A stretch of 64,000 bases of DNA from Blautia massiliensis (ex Durand et al. 2017) (GCF_001487165.1 NZ_LN913006.1:1697651-1761650); one strand, 5' to 3'. Counted from the stretch's first letter, positions 1 to 7,775 are shown. Notes: generated by a model not told the origin, from the sequence alone. Translations and numbers: made by a program.

Positions 1-289
1 CATCCAGAAGCCATCCGGCAACCAGCTCTACCGCAGTTGCAAGAACGATTCCAAACAGAAAGATCATTCCCTCACTCATCTGATGTCCGCCGCTCTGAAG
101 CGTATTAAGCAATGCAAACACGGAAAGTACACCAAATCCGTACACCGGGCATACCGGACCGTTGAGAAATCCCCGGTTTATAACCTTTCCTAAGGTTACT
201 GCATGGAAGATAACTTCAACGACCCATCCTCCAAAAGAATAAAACAAAAAATACAGACATATCTGAAAATACGTCATCCCGCAAATCAT
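1..289 (-). CDS. CmpB-like putative ABC-transporter type IV membrane protein, 5' part only
   Basis: This is the first 96 residues of a membrane protein whose 3' end lies outside the window. The translation begins MICGMTYFQICLYF and contains the segment RGFLNGPVCPVYGFG, the hallmark of the family annotated as putative ABC-transporter type IV (CmpB-like). Two hydrophobic helices are visible, at roughly residues 7-30 and 75-95. The ATG at 289 is preceded by GGAGGAG eight bases upstream, which decides the start over the second ATG at 277. Members of this family are uncharacterised multi-pass membrane proteins, often beside regulators in Lachnospiraceae. The substrate cannot be named. Confidence 0.75.
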   Translation of the reverse strand, partial: MICGMTYFQICLYFLFYSFGGWVVEVIFHAVTLGKVINRGFLNGPVCPVYGFGVLSVFALLNTLQSGGHQMSEGMIFLFGIVLATAVELVAGWLLD

Positions 290-413
290 CCTGTACTCCT
301 CCTTTACAGCTGTCAAGATTCCGGCAGCTATTTCAGGGGTCAGTACCATCACCTCTGCCGGGGTGATTCTGATTATATCATATCACCCATCTCATTTACA
401 TCCCTTTATCCGG

Positions 414-1766
414 TCATTCTTCCGAAACAATTTCTTTTTTCACACGGGTGAAGTACAGAAAGAATCCGATGTTCAGAATGATTCCCACTGTGGTAGATAC
501 CGGTGCTGCAAGACCGATCTTTGTCAGGCTGGCATCCGGCTGGATACTCATAAAGTACGCCATTGGAAGTCGTACCAGAAGCGTCTGGATCAGGCCCTGG
601 ACCATAACCCATATGGTCTGGTTGTTTCCGTTGAAATAGCCTATCATACTGAACAGAACAGCCGTTACCAGTGTCTCCGGAGCAAACCCCTTCAGATAAT
701 CAAAGCCCTTTTGGATAACGCCGGCATCTGTTGAAAAGAATCCTGCCAGCACATCACCCTTCAGCAGGATCAGGATAAATACCAGGCATCCCACAAACAG
801 GCCAACTCCAATTCCTGTAAGCATGGATTTTCTCGCACGTTTCGGCTTTCCTGCTCCTACGTTCTGTGAAACAAAGGAGGCCATGGACTGCATCAGGGAG
901 CTTGGAACCAGCATGGCAAAGTTTACGATCTTACATGCAACTCCGTAACCGGAGGATGCTTCCAGACCCAGGCGATTGACAAATGCGCACAAGGCCAGGA
1001 ATGAAATCTGTGTCAGGAATTCCTGAAGTGCCAACGGCAGTCCGATCTTAAGAAAACGTCTGCACTGAGGATTCAGCCGGAAATCTTTTTTTGTAATGGT
1101 AAACGGAAGCTTCTTCTTTATCAGCAGAACTACTGCAAATACAACACTTAAGGCCTGAGCAGAAACCGTAGCAATAGCTGCTCCTGCTGCATCCATATGT
1201 AAGCCGGCTACCAGTACCAGGTCTCCGATCACATTTACAATACATGCCACCAGCACAAACAGTAGCGGAGATTTGCTGTCACCAAGACCACGGAAAATAG
1301 CAGACAGCAGGTTATACGCAACAATAAAGAAAATTCCGCTGCCACAGATCCGTACATAAGATGCAGTCAGCGCTACCGCTTCTTCCGGTGCCTGCATCAG
1401 CATGGAGATCGGATGTGCAAAGCCTACCATAACAATAAACAGCACGATAGAGATCATGGTAAAGACGATCGCAGCCCCACCGATAACGGAGCCGATCTGC
1501 TCCGGTCTTTTTTCTCCAAGATAACGTGCGATCAGAACTGTGATACCCATAGCAAACTGGATCACTACAAAGGTAACCAGATTCAGTACCTGACTTCCGG
1601 TGGAAACCGCTGACAGTCCGGATGTGGAACCGAATCTTCCAACTACAAGAAGATCGACCGCACCATAGGCAGCCTGCAGGATCAGCGCACCGAGTACCGG
1701 CATCATAAATGCAACCAGCTTCTTCAGGATATTTCCCTGGGTAAAATCTGCCTTATCATTTGTCAT
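414..1766 (-). CDS. MATE family multidrug efflux transporter
   Basis: A 450-residue membrane protein with about 12 predicted helices in two similar halves, the normal size for the MATE family. These inner-membrane antiporters use a sodium or proton gradient to export cationic drugs and metabolites. The N-terminal motif MMPVLGALILQAAYGAVDLL and the RYLGEKRPE stretch are typical of the NorM/DinF-related clostridial branch. An in-frame upstream codon exists, but the ATG at 1766 follows AGGAGGG with a six-base gap and is the better start. The gene overlaps the end of the upstream MarR gene by 11 bases, so the two are translationally coupled. Its likely control is de-repression of the MarR promoter at 2253-2280. 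The substrate is unknown. Confidence 0.88.
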   Translation of the reverse strand: MTNDKADFTQGNILKKLVAFMMPVLGALILQAAYGAVDLLVVGRFGSTSGLSAVSTGSQVLNLVTFVVIQFAMGITVLIARYLGEKRPEQIGSVIGGAAIVFTMISIVLFIVMVGFAHPISMLMQAPEEAVALTASYVRICGSGIFFIVAYNLLSAIFRGLGDSKSPLLFVLVACIVNVIGDLVLVAGLHMDAAGAAIATVSAQALSVVFAVVLLIKKKLPFTITKKDFRLNPQCRRFLKIGLPLALQEFLTQISFLALCAFVNRLGLEASSGYGVACKIVNFAMLVPSSLMQSMASFVSQNVGAGKPKRARKSMLTGIGVGLFVGCLVFILILLKGDVLAGFFSTDAGVIQKGFDYLKGFAPETLVTAVLFSMIGYFNGNNQTIWVMVQGLIQTLLVRLPMAYFMSIQPDASLTKIGLAAPVSTTVGIILNIGFFLYFTRVKKEIVSEE

Positions 1767-2208
1767 AATGTTCCCTCCTGTCACACATGATCTGATAAAA
1801 TTTCCCGATGGTCCGGATCATATTGTCTGCTTCTTCTTCGGAAATCTCTGAAAGATAGGGCGCCAGACTGCTGAAATAATCCTGATCATACTTCCTGGAA
1901 AGCCTCTCTCCTTTTTCTGTTATGGAAATGTAAGTAACGCGCCCGTCATCCGGAGACATGAGCTTCTGAAGATATCCCTTTGTCTCCATTTCTTTCACTG
2001 TTCTGGTGACACCGGGACGGGGCAGGTTCATGGCATCACTGATATCAGAGAGCCGGATATCCTTTTTTTCTCTCTGCAGAGAATGGATCACATCCAGATA
2101 CTGTATGTAGGATGGCATCACCCCCTGGGGCAGTGGCGGAAGCATATCCCGGATCCGCTTTGCCTGATAAAACGCATCAAACATCCGCTTGATCTTTTCA
2201 TTTGTCAT
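1756..2208 (-). CDS. MarR family transcriptional regulator
   Basis: A 150-residue winged-helix regulator. The recognition region at about residues 45-95 reads LSDISDAMNLPRPGVTRTVK and is followed by the wing (SPDDGRVTYISITEKG), the diagnostic MarR arrangement in which the DDGR motif contacts DNA. MarR proteins usually bind palindromes as dimers and release DNA on ligand binding. The start at 2208 is set by AGGAG seven bases upstream; an ATG 15 bases earlier lies inside that ribosome binding site. The gene heads an operon with the MATE pump, overlapping it by 11 bases. The palindrome over its own promoter suggests autorepression. Confidence 0.88.
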   Translation of the reverse strand: MTNEKIKRMFDAFYQAKRIRDMLPPLPQGVMPSYIQYLDVIHSLQREKKDIRLSDISDAMNLPRPGVTRTVKEMETKGYLQKLMSPDDGRVTYISITEKGERLSRKYDQDYFSSLAPYLSEISEEEADNMIRTIGKFYQIMCDRREHYDK

Positions 2209-2222
2209 AAAAAAACTCCTCA

Positions 2223-2280
2223 TATAATTATCTTAGTTAATTACCATCGATAATTATACGAGGAATTTATGGTTTGTCAA
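2223..2280 (-). promoter_or_regulatory. Consensus promoter with overlapping MarR-type operator
   Basis: On the minus strand a perfect TTGACA (2275-2280) is followed after 16 bases by a perfect TATAAT (2253-2258). Two perfect 10-bp arms, TATAATTATC at 2223-2232 and GATAATTATA at 2249-2258, form an inverted repeat with a 16-base gap. One arm contains the -10 box and the other lies next to the start codon. A near-consensus promoter occluded by an AT-rich palindrome is the usual design of a MarR-autoregulated efflux operon. Confidence 0.7.
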
Positions 2281-2298
2281 GCATGTTTTATTTTTCTG

Positions 2299-2370
2299 TT
2301 ACAGAGTAGCATTCTATTACAGAGTAGCATTCTATTACAGAGTAGCATTCTATTACAGAGTAACTTTCTA
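2299..2370. repeat. 18-bp direct tandem repeat, four copies
   Basis: Four head-to-tail copies of TTACAGAGTAGCATTCTA lie at 2299-2316, 2317-2334, 2335-2352 and 2353-2370. The first three are identical and the fourth differs at two positions (AACT for AGCA). The array sits between the MarR promoter and decayed coding sequence, and ends about five bases from the stop of the aminotransferase remnant. The repeat length is a multiple of three. The unit is too short and lacks the spacers needed for a CRISPR, so it is best read as a simple minisatellite. Confidence 0.9.
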
Positions 2371-2375
2371 TTAAT

Positions 2376-2500
2376 CTATGCTTCTAATGCCTCTTTCAGA
2401 GAAGCTTCAAAGATCTCAATTCCTTTCTCCATCTGCTCATCGGTCATAGTAAGCGGTGCAAGGTTCAGATATCTGGCCTGTGCCATCACGCTCTCGGCTT
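2376..2500 (-). pseudogene. C-terminal remnant of a class III aminotransferase-like gene
   Basis: About 40 codons are open and end at TAG (2376-2378). The peptide reads ARYLNLAPLTMTDEQMEKGI followed by EIFEASLKEALEA, which resembles the C-terminal tail of PLP-dependent class III aminotransferases. An in-frame TAA just upstream, no ribosome binding site and no start show this is not an intact gene. The family call rests on a short tail and is tentative; that the segment is a broken gene end is more certain. Confidence 0.45.
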
Positions 2501-2767
2501 AAATGTTCTGCATCCAGAATAGAGGAAGACAACTGCTCTGCGGCGTTTCTGTCCTTTTCCTCCAGCACGAGTTTCTGGCTGTCGTTGGTGACACTGGGAT
2601 TTGTCAGAACTACGAATTCTCCTCCATGGATATAGTTATTCAATCCTGTATTCACTTTTGACACACTGCAGGCAGTCTGCAAAATAGCCCCATCGTACAG
2701 ACTACTCCAGACCGTTTTCCCCTGCTTTCAGCTTCAGAACTTCTGTAAGCTCCGGGATCTGCATCAT
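2501..2767 (-). pseudogene. Unrecognised frameshifted coding remnant
   Basis: An ATG at 2764 opens a 20-codon frame ending at TAG 2702-2704. From about 2715 a different frame continues as SSLYDGAILQTACSVSKVNT, NNYIHGGEFVVLTNPSV and EEKDRNAAEQLSSSILDAEH before running into the aminotransferase remnant. The amino-acid composition looks protein-like, so a single-base frameshift in a former gene is likely. I do not recognise the family. It has no clear ribosome binding site and is probably not expressed as a functional product. Confidence 0.35.
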
Positions 2768-2795
2768 ATTTCTACTTTCTATAATTCATAAAACA

Positions 2796-3104
2796 CTACT
2801 CCTCCCACTGATACTGCTTCATATCTACACATCCATTTGCCTTAAACTCCACACCCTCGTCTTCCAGAAGCATCTTCTGCTCTCTCCAGCCTGGTGCAGT
2901 ACGCCCTGCATGGTTCACAACTCTGTGGCAGGGATACTTCCCGTAAAATTCTGCCATACCTAAGACTTTTCCTACAAGACGTGAATTTTTATCCTGCCCG
3001 ATCAGACGTGCGATCTGTCCGTAGGAGGCCACTTTTCCCTCAGGTATCTCTTCCACCACGGACAGTATCTCGTAGATTAAATCTTCATCCAGTATTTTTC
3101 CCAT
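2796..3104 (-). CDS. Short methylguanine-DNA methyltransferase-like protein (MGMT family)
   Basis: A 102-residue protein that is only the DNA-binding/active-site domain of O6-alkylguanine-DNA alkyltransferases. The motif YPCHRVV carries the methyl-accepting cysteine at about residue 59, preceded by the helix-turn-helix segment VASYGQIARLIG. Many proteins of this size are alkyltransferase-like and replace the cysteine by tryptophan; here it is kept, so methyl transfer may still occur. The ATG at 3104 follows GGAGGAATAATT and is preferred over an upstream in-frame start. A full-length homologue lies 100 bp upstream on the same strand, giving a tandem DNA-alkylation repair pair. Confidence 0.85.
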   Translation of the reverse strand: MGKILDEDLIYEILSVVEEIPEGKVASYGQIARLIGQDKNSRLVGKVLGMAEFYGKYPCHRVVNHAGRTAPGWREQKMLLEDEGVEFKANGCVDMKQYQWEE

Positions 3105-3211
3105 AATTATTCCTCCGAAATCCTGCTGGCAATTTTCATAGCATGCTTTCATAAATAAAATATCTGTCTTTTCGTGGACGCCTGCACCAGACCGTCCTCT
3201 CAGCCTGAGTT

Positions 3212-3745
3212 TTACAGTGCAGTTCCTTTCTTTGGAATAAACAAACGGCTCATATCTGTATGTTCCAGCTTGAGAAGTGAAATTTTTTTGTCAATTCCTC
3301 CGGCATAGCCCGTCAAGCTTCCATTTGTTCCTACGACTCGATGGCAGGGAATGATAATGGAAATTTCATTATGTCCAACCGCACCGCCTACTGCCTGGGC
3401 GGACATATGGGAAGTGTTTTTCATCACTGCAATTCTGCGCGCAATTTCTCCATATGTAATCGTCTGTCCATAGGGAATCTCCAGTAAAATCTGCCACACT
3501 GCCTTTCTGAATGTTGAACCGTTCGGATGAAGTGGTGGAGTAAAGTTCGGTTCTTCACCGGAGAAATATACATCCAGCCATTTTTTTGCTTCTGTGAGAA
3601 TTTTCGTTTCCTGTGGAACATAATCTTCCGGAAGTGTATTTGCAAAATATTTCTGTCCTTCAAACCACAAACCGGTAAGTCCGATTTCATCTGCAGCAAG
3701 TAAAATATCTCCGATTAGCGATTTATATTTGCATGTGTATACCAT
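3212..3745 (-). CDS. ogt: Methylated-DNA--protein-cysteine S-methyltransferase
   Basis: A 177-residue full-length suicide alkyltransferase that moves a methyl group from O6-methylguanine in DNA to its own cysteine. The N-terminal domain (about residues 1-75) precedes the conserved C-terminal domain with FRKAVWQILLEIPYGQTITY and the active site IIPCHRVVG, whose cysteine is at about residue 134. The family's late motif LTGYAGGIDKKISLLKLE is present. The start at 3745 is chosen because GGGGGGAAAAT precedes it; an upstream frame extension of 24 codons has no such site. It lies upstream of the short MGMT-family gene and is probably co-transcribed with it. Confidence 0.92.
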   Translation of the reverse strand: MVYTCKYKSLIGDILLAADEIGLTGLWFEGQKYFANTLPEDYVPQETKILTEAKKWLDVYFSGEEPNFTPPLHPNGSTFRKAVWQILLEIPYGQTITYGEIARRIAVMKNTSHMSAQAVGGAVGHNEISIIIPCHRVVGTNGSLTGYAGGIDKKISLLKLEHTDMSRLFIPKKGTAL

Positions 3746-3830
3746 ATTTTCCCCCCCACATTCATTTATCTCTACAATATTTTCTATAGCATTCCTCTTA
3801 ATTAACACAAATGTCACATGCGCGTCCCCT

Positions 3831-3905
3831 CTGCGATTTCCTCGACATTGTGAGTTTTATCCCAACAAGCAGCAGGAGATTGCTGATATTCTTGACAATT
3901 TATAA
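3831..3905 (+). pseudogene. Possible short 3' coding remnant
   Basis: A 24-codon open stretch ends in EFYPNKQQEIADILDNL and a TAA at 3903-3905. The composition is protein-like rather than random, suggesting the tail of a lost gene, but it has no start, no ribosome binding site and no recognisable family. It could be chance. The rest of the interval 3746-3930 holds no other gene. Confidence 0.2.
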
Positions 3906-3933
3906 TATTATACCATTTTTGTTTTGAACATGC

Positions 3934-3939
3934 TATAAT
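3934..3939 (+). promoter_or_regulatory. Extended -10 promoter for the small ORF at 3982
   Basis: A perfect TATAAT at 3934-3939 is preceded by TG one base upstream (TGCTATAAT), an extended -10 element that can work without a good -35. Transcription would start near 3946, about 36 bases before the small ORF, and stop at the hairpin at 4102-4132, giving a transcript of roughly 190 nt. Confidence 0.5.
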
Positions 3940-3981
3940 GCTGTTGCTGCCGAACCTCCAACTGAAAGGATGTAAAGTCCT

Positions 3982-4059
3982 ATGACAAGTTCTATAATTA
4001 CTTTCTTTGTTTCTGTTATGGCAACTGTGGCTAGGCTGGACAGAAACGACAGGCAGTAA
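3982..4059 (+). CDS. 25-residue hydrophobic small protein
   Basis: ATG at 3982 opens a 25-codon frame: MTSSIITFFVSVMATVARLD followed by RNDRQ and TAA. It has a short hydrophobic segment (residues 4-17) and a charged tail. AAAGGATG lies about 10 bases upstream. From memory, the ends resemble a class of tiny single-helix membrane peptides common in Lachnospiraceae (start like ITFFVSVMA, end like WLDRNDRQ). If so, this copy appears to lack several residues in the middle. Its own extended -10 promoter and strong terminator argue that it is expressed. Function is unknown; a type I toxin-like peptide is one possibility that the sequence does not prove. Confidence 0.45.
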   Translation: MTSSIITFFVSVMATVARLDRNDRQ

Positions 4060-4098
4060 CAGCCTAAAGGATTAAACCACCTTACATAAACGGAACAA

Positions 4099-4136
4099 AA
4101 AACCCCCGGAAGTCTCGACCACTTCCGGGGGTTTTC
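4099..4136. terminator. Bidirectional intrinsic terminator
   Basis: A perfect 12-bp stem, ACCCCCGGAAGT (4102-4113) with ACTTCCGGGGGT (4121-4132), has a 7-base loop. A-runs before it and T-runs after it allow termination on both strands. It ends the small-ORF transcript on the plus strand. Confidence 0.85.
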
Positions 4137-4222
4137 GTATCAAATTCGTATCACGGGATCGTCAAACCCAGTGTTTTTCCTGCTTTTAAAAGTTTTTCAA
4201 TACTCTCTCCACAACAATATAA

Positions 4223-4262
4223 AAAGCGGCAGAGCCTCTATTTTTGCAGGCTCTACCGCTTT
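4223..4262 (-). terminator. Intrinsic terminator of fhs
   Basis: On the minus strand a near-perfect 15-bp stem (AAAGCGGTAGAGCCT pairing with AGGCTCTGCCGCTTT, one G-U) is followed by TTAT. It lies about 30 bases after the fhs stop codon. Confidence 0.8.
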
Positions 4263-4293
4263 CTATCTGAATTCCCCTCAAAAAATCTTTATA

Positions 4294-5979
4294 TTAGAAC
4301 AGTCCTGTGATCTTACCGCTCTCGTCTACGTCGATCTTGGTTGCTGCCGGTACTTTCGGAAGTCCTGGCATGGTCATGATCTCACCTGTCAGTGCAACAA
4401 TAAATCCTGCACCTGCGGAAATCTTAAGATTTCTTACTGTTACCTCGAAATCTGTCGGAGCACCAAGCTTTGTCTGGTCGTCTGTTAAGCTGTACTGGGT
4501 CTTAGCCACACAGATCGGGCAGTTGCCAAATCCAAGTGCCTCCAGCTGTTTCGCCTGCTTCTGGGCATTTGCTGTAAGAACCACTTTCTTTCCACCATAA
4601 ACCTTCTGTACGATCTGGTTCAGCTTGTCCTCGATGGAGCCTTCCAGCTCATAAGCATATGTGAAGTCATTCGGCTCTTCAACAAGACGGATTACTTCCT
4701 CAGCGAGCTTGATTCCGCCTTCGCCACCTTTTGCCCATACCTCTGAAAGTGCTACGTTTACGCCAAGCTCCTTGCATTTTGCTTCCACAAAATCAAGCTC
4801 TGCCTTGGTATCGGTCGGGAATGCGTTAATAGCTACCACACATGGGAGCTTATATACATTTTTGATATTGCTTACATGCTTCAGAAGGTTCGGGATACCT
4901 TTTTCAAGAGCCTCGAGGTTCTCATTGTTAAGATCCGCTTTTGCAACACCGCCATTATATTTCAGAGCACGTACGGTTGCTACGATAACAACGGCACTTG
5001 GTGTAAGACCTGCCATACGGCACTTGATATCCAGGAATTTCTCTGCTCCAAGGTCAGCACCGAATCCAGCCTCTGTGATGGCATAATCAGCAAGCTTCAT
5101 AGCCATCTTTGTAGCTGTTACGGAGTTACATCCGTGAGCGATGTTTGCGAATGGTCCGCCGTGAACGATCGCCGGAACATGCTCCAGTGTCTGAACAAGG
5201 TTCGGTTTCAGAGCATCCTTCAGAAGTGCTGTCATAGCACCCTCTGCGTGGAGGTCTCCTGCTGTTACCGGTTTCTGCTCAGCAACCTTACCGTAAGTAT
5301 ATCCGATGATGATTCTGGAAAGTCTCTCTTTCAGATCTTTGATATCACTTGCCAGACAGAGAACTGCCATGATCTCAGATGCTACGGTAATGTCATATCC
5401 GTCCTCACGCGGCATACCGTTTGTTCTACCGCCAAGTCCGTCTACTACATTACGAAGCTGACGGTCGTTCATATCCACGCAGCGTCTCCAGGTGATCTTT
5501 CTCGGGTCGATGTTCAGCTCATTTCCCTGGAAGATATGGTTGTCGATCATTGCTGCAAGAAGGTTGTTTGCCGCACCGATTGCATGGAAATCACCGGTAA
5601 AATGAAGGTTGATATCCTCCATCGGAACTACCTGTGCATAGCCGCCGCCTGCCGCACCACCTTTGACACCGAATACCGGTCCCAGGGATGGCTCACGAAG
5701 AGCTACCATAACGTTCTTTCCGAGTTTCTGCATTCCATCTGCAAGGCCTACGGTTGTCGTCGTTTTTCCCTCACCTGCCGGTGTCGGGTTGATAGCTGTC
5801 ACAAGAATCAGTTTGCCGTCTTTTTTGTCTGTTTCTTTCAGGAGATTATAGTCGATCTTTGCTTTGTATTTACCATACTGCTCCAGATATTTGTCATCAA
5901 TACCTGCTTTCTCTGCAATCTTGGTAATTGGCTCCATTGTGCACTCCTGTGCAATCTCGATGTCACTTTTAAATCCCAT
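4294..5979 (-). CDS. fhs: Formate--tetrahydrofolate ligase
   Basis: A 561-residue enzyme, the usual family length, that makes 10-formyl-tetrahydrofolate from formate, ATP and tetrahydrofolate in the cytoplasm. In acetogens this is the second step of the methyl branch of the Wood-Ljungdahl pathway; it also feeds purine synthesis. The P-loop [11 protein letters not shown] lies at about residues 66-76, and later family motifs such as [20 protein letters not shown] and [20 protein letters not shown] are intact. The frame is open for 44 more codons upstream, but that stretch is the riboswitch. The ATG at 5979 with AAAGGAGAACATT before it is the true start. It is monocistronic, between the ZTP riboswitch and its own terminator. 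Confidence 0.97.
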   Translation of the reverse strand: MGFKSDIEIAQECTMEPITKIAEKAGIDDKYLEQYGKYKAKIDYNLLKETDKKDGKLILVTAINPTPAGEGKTTTTVGLADGMQKLGKNVMVALREPSLGPVFGVKGGAAGGGYAQVVPMEDINLHFTGDFHAIGAANNLLAAMIDNHIFQGNELNIDPRKITWRRCVDMNDRQLRNVVDGLGGRTNGMPREDGYDITVASEIMAVLCLASDIKDLKERLSRIIIGYTYGKVAEQKPVTAGDLHAEGAMTALLKDALKPNLVQTLEHVPAIVHGGPFANIAHGCNSVTATKMAMKLADYAITEAGFGADLGAEKFLDIKCRMAGLTPSAVVIVATVRALKYNGGVAKADLNNENLEALEKGIPNLLKHVSNIKNVYKLPCVVAINAFPTDTKAELDFVEAKCKELGVNVALSEVWAKGGEGGIKLAEEVIRLVEEPNDFTYAYELEGSIEDKLNQIVQKVYGGKKVVLTANAQKQAKQLEALGFGNCPICVAKTQYSLTDDQTKLGAPTDFEVTVRNLKISAGAGFIVALTGEIMTMPGLPKVPAATKIDVDESGKITGLF

Positions 5980-6025
5980 AATGTTCTCCTTTCTCCGCTG
6001 CAACCGTCTGCATCTTTTATCCCAT

Positions 6026-6061
6026 AAAAAAGAGCAGTATCTGAAGTTTTTCAAATACTGC
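6026..6061 (-). terminator. Riboswitch expression-platform terminator ahead of fhs
   Basis: On the minus strand GCAGTATTTGAA pairs with TTCAGATACTGC around a 4-base loop and is followed by CTTTTTT. The 5' arm begins inside the CUGGGCAGU segment of the aptamer, so ligand-stabilised aptamer and terminator compete for the same bases. That is the expected ON-switch logic for ZTP. Confidence 0.8.
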
Positions 6062-6132
6062 CCAGACGGTCGACTCATCGAATCTCCGGCTCCCTCGTGG
6101 TTATCCCACAACTCCGTCAGTCACCGAAGACT
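6058..6132 (-). promoter_or_regulatory. ZTP (pfl) riboswitch aptamer
   Basis: The transcribed strand carries GACTGACGG, then GTGGGATAACCACGAGGGAG, and ends with CGACCGTCTGGGCAG. The GUGG-loop-CCACGAGGGAG hairpin followed downstream by CCGYCUGGGC is the defining two-domain signature of the pfl/ZTP aptamer. The GACGG (5') and CCGTC (3') segments can pair. ZTP/ZMP accumulate when 10-formyl-tetrahydrofolate is short, and the class is known upstream of folate-carbon genes including fhs, so control by 10-formyl-THF demand is the expected biology. Confidence 0.88.
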
Positions 6133-6151
6133 TTATTAATTTGATGATTGA

Positions 6152-6180
6152 ATACTAACATATTTATTAGTACTTGTCAA
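6152..6180 (-). promoter_or_regulatory. Promoter of the fhs leader
   Basis: Minus-strand TTGACA (6175-6180) and TAGTAT (6152-6157) are separated by exactly 17 bases. Transcription would start near 6145, just upstream of the riboswitch aptamer. Confidence 0.75.
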
Positions 6181-6374
6181 GAAATTATCAAATTATTTTT
6201 TCACTTTTAAAGTGAGTTAAGTCTAATTTTCTGAATCATTTCCGTTCTATGTATTAGTTTTCTCTCCAACATTCGTACATATCTTTTTTCATCAAATCCT
6301 CTGTTATTTAATCGTATCTTGTACCGGTCATCCGTTAATGCGACTGTCCAGACGCCATAAACATATTACCACAC

Positions 6375-7775
6375 TTATGAAATCAAATCTGCAAATCCTG
6401 TAGATACCAGGAATAATATCAGCATTACAACCGGCACTACATAACGGATCATAAAGCGATATAACCCTGCCCGTTTGAAGTGTTCCCCATTTCGTTCCAC
6501 TTCTCCTATGATCCAGTCAGGGCCGATCACCCAGCCGATCAGAATGCTTGTCAAAAGTGAGATAAACGGCATCAGAAAACTGTTGCTGATATAATCCATC
6601 ACATCCAGAAGCTGTCCAACGGAACCATTTGGCAGTTTAAGTTCAAAATACAGTTTGTTATAACCAAGGCAGATCAGTACTGCTGTAACAAGAGAATAAA
6701 TTCCGACAGCACCACACATTTTCTTACGTGGTTTATGATAAAGTTCCATGCAGTTTGCAACCAGTGTCTCCATGACAGACACGCAGGAAGTCAGTGCCGC
6801 AAATCCCATCATCAGGAAAAATGCAATTGCCACCGGACGGCCAAATACTCCCATGGCATCAAAAACCTTTGGCAGTGAGATAAATATCAGGCTTGGGCCG
6901 GAAGCCATTCCATCCTTTCCGAGAAATACAAAAACAGCCGGTATGATCATCATTCCTGCAAGAAACGCAACGCCGGTATCAAAGATCTCAATCTGATTTG
7001 TTGCTTTATTTAAATTAACTTCATTTTTCACATAAGAACCATATGTAATCATGATTCCCATAGATACACTTAAGGAAAAGAATAACTGGCTCATCGCATC
7101 CAGAAGGATCTCCAGGAAGCGTTTTACCGTCAATCCATGAAAATCCGGTTTGAGGTAAACAGCCAGCCCCTGCATACCGGTGCGGACAGTTCCATCCGTA
7201 TCAGTATGGGACAGTGTCAGTGAAAAAATGGCAATGATCACGATCAGAAGAATCAGCCCCGGCATAATGATCCTGGAAAACTTTTCGATTCCCTTTTCCA
7301 CACCACGAAATACGATCCAGGCAGTCAATGCCAGAAAGATCAGCATAAATACAACAGGTGCAATATCTGATGTAATAAATGATGTAAAGTATACATCTGA
7401 AGCCGCATCTTTCCCATCAGAAATAATATAAGTAAAAAAATATTTTACAATCCATCCACCGATAACAGAATAATAGGTCATGATCAATGCCGGAACCATA
7501 AACGTTAAATGTCCTAAAAATTTCCACTTTGGATCAAGAGATTCAAAAGCCCTCAATGCATTTTTCTTTGTCTTTCTCCCAAGTGCTACATCCGTTGTCA
7601 ACAGTACAAATCCAAAAGTCAGTACCAGTACCAGATAAACCAGCAGGAAAAGTCCTCCGCCATCTTTGGCACAGAGATATGGAAATCTCCAGATATTTCC
7701 AACTCCTACTGCACTTCCGGCTGCCGCCAGGACAAAGCCTATTGAGCCGGAAAAGCTACTTCCTTTTTCTTTCAT
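6375..7775 (-). CDS. Sodium:neurotransmitter symporter (SNF/NSS) family transporter
   Basis: A 466-residue multi-pass membrane protein of the LeuT-like neurotransmitter:sodium symporter family. Bacterial members use sodium to import amino acids such as tryptophan, tyrosine or branched-chain residues. The first unwound helix carries GFVLAAAGSAVGVGNIWRFP (about residues 13-32), which forms the sodium and substrate sites, followed by the NGGG-like KDGGGLF segment. About 11 helices fit the length. The ATG at 7775 is preceded by GAGGGG at about eight bases. It is divergent from an XRE-type regulator, and an inverted repeat in its 5' region may be that regulator's operator. The substrate cannot be decided from sequence. 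Confidence 0.9.
   Translation of the reverse strand: MKEKGSSFSGSIGFVLAAAGSAVGVGNIWRFPYLCAKDGGGLFLLVYLVLVLTFGFVLLTTDVALGRKTKKNALRAFESLDPKWKFLGHLTFMVPALIMTYYSVIGGWIVKYFFTYIISDGKDAASDVYFTSFITSDIAPVVFMLIFLALTAWIVFRGVEKGIEKFSRIIMPGLILLIVIIAIFSLTLSHTDTDGTVRTGMQGLAVYLKPDFHGLTVKRFLEILLDAMSQLFFSLSVSMGIMITYGSYVKNEVNLNKATNQIEIFDTGVAFLAGMMIIPAVFVFLGKDGMASGPSLIFISLPKVFDAMGVFGRPVAIAFFLMMGFAALTSCVSVMETLVANCMELYHKPRKKMCGAVGIYSLVTAVLICLGYNKLYFELKLPNGSVGQLLDVMDYISNSFLMPFISLLTSILIGWVIGPDWIIGEVERNGEHFKRAGLYRFMIRYVVPVVMLILFLVSTGFADLIS

Noticed and set aside
2299-2370. CRISPR array
   Set aside because: Repeats are contiguous 18-mers with no spacers, and no cas genes are in the window.
4876-6027. 383-codon open frame on the plus strand inside fhs
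   Set aside because: It is exactly antisense to a highly conserved enzyme, is cysteine- and histidine-rich with no family motif, and has no ribosome binding site.
5980-6111. 44-codon N-terminal extension of fhs
   Set aside because: This stretch is the ZTP riboswitch and its terminator; the ATG at 5979 has a good ribosome binding site and gives the family's usual length.
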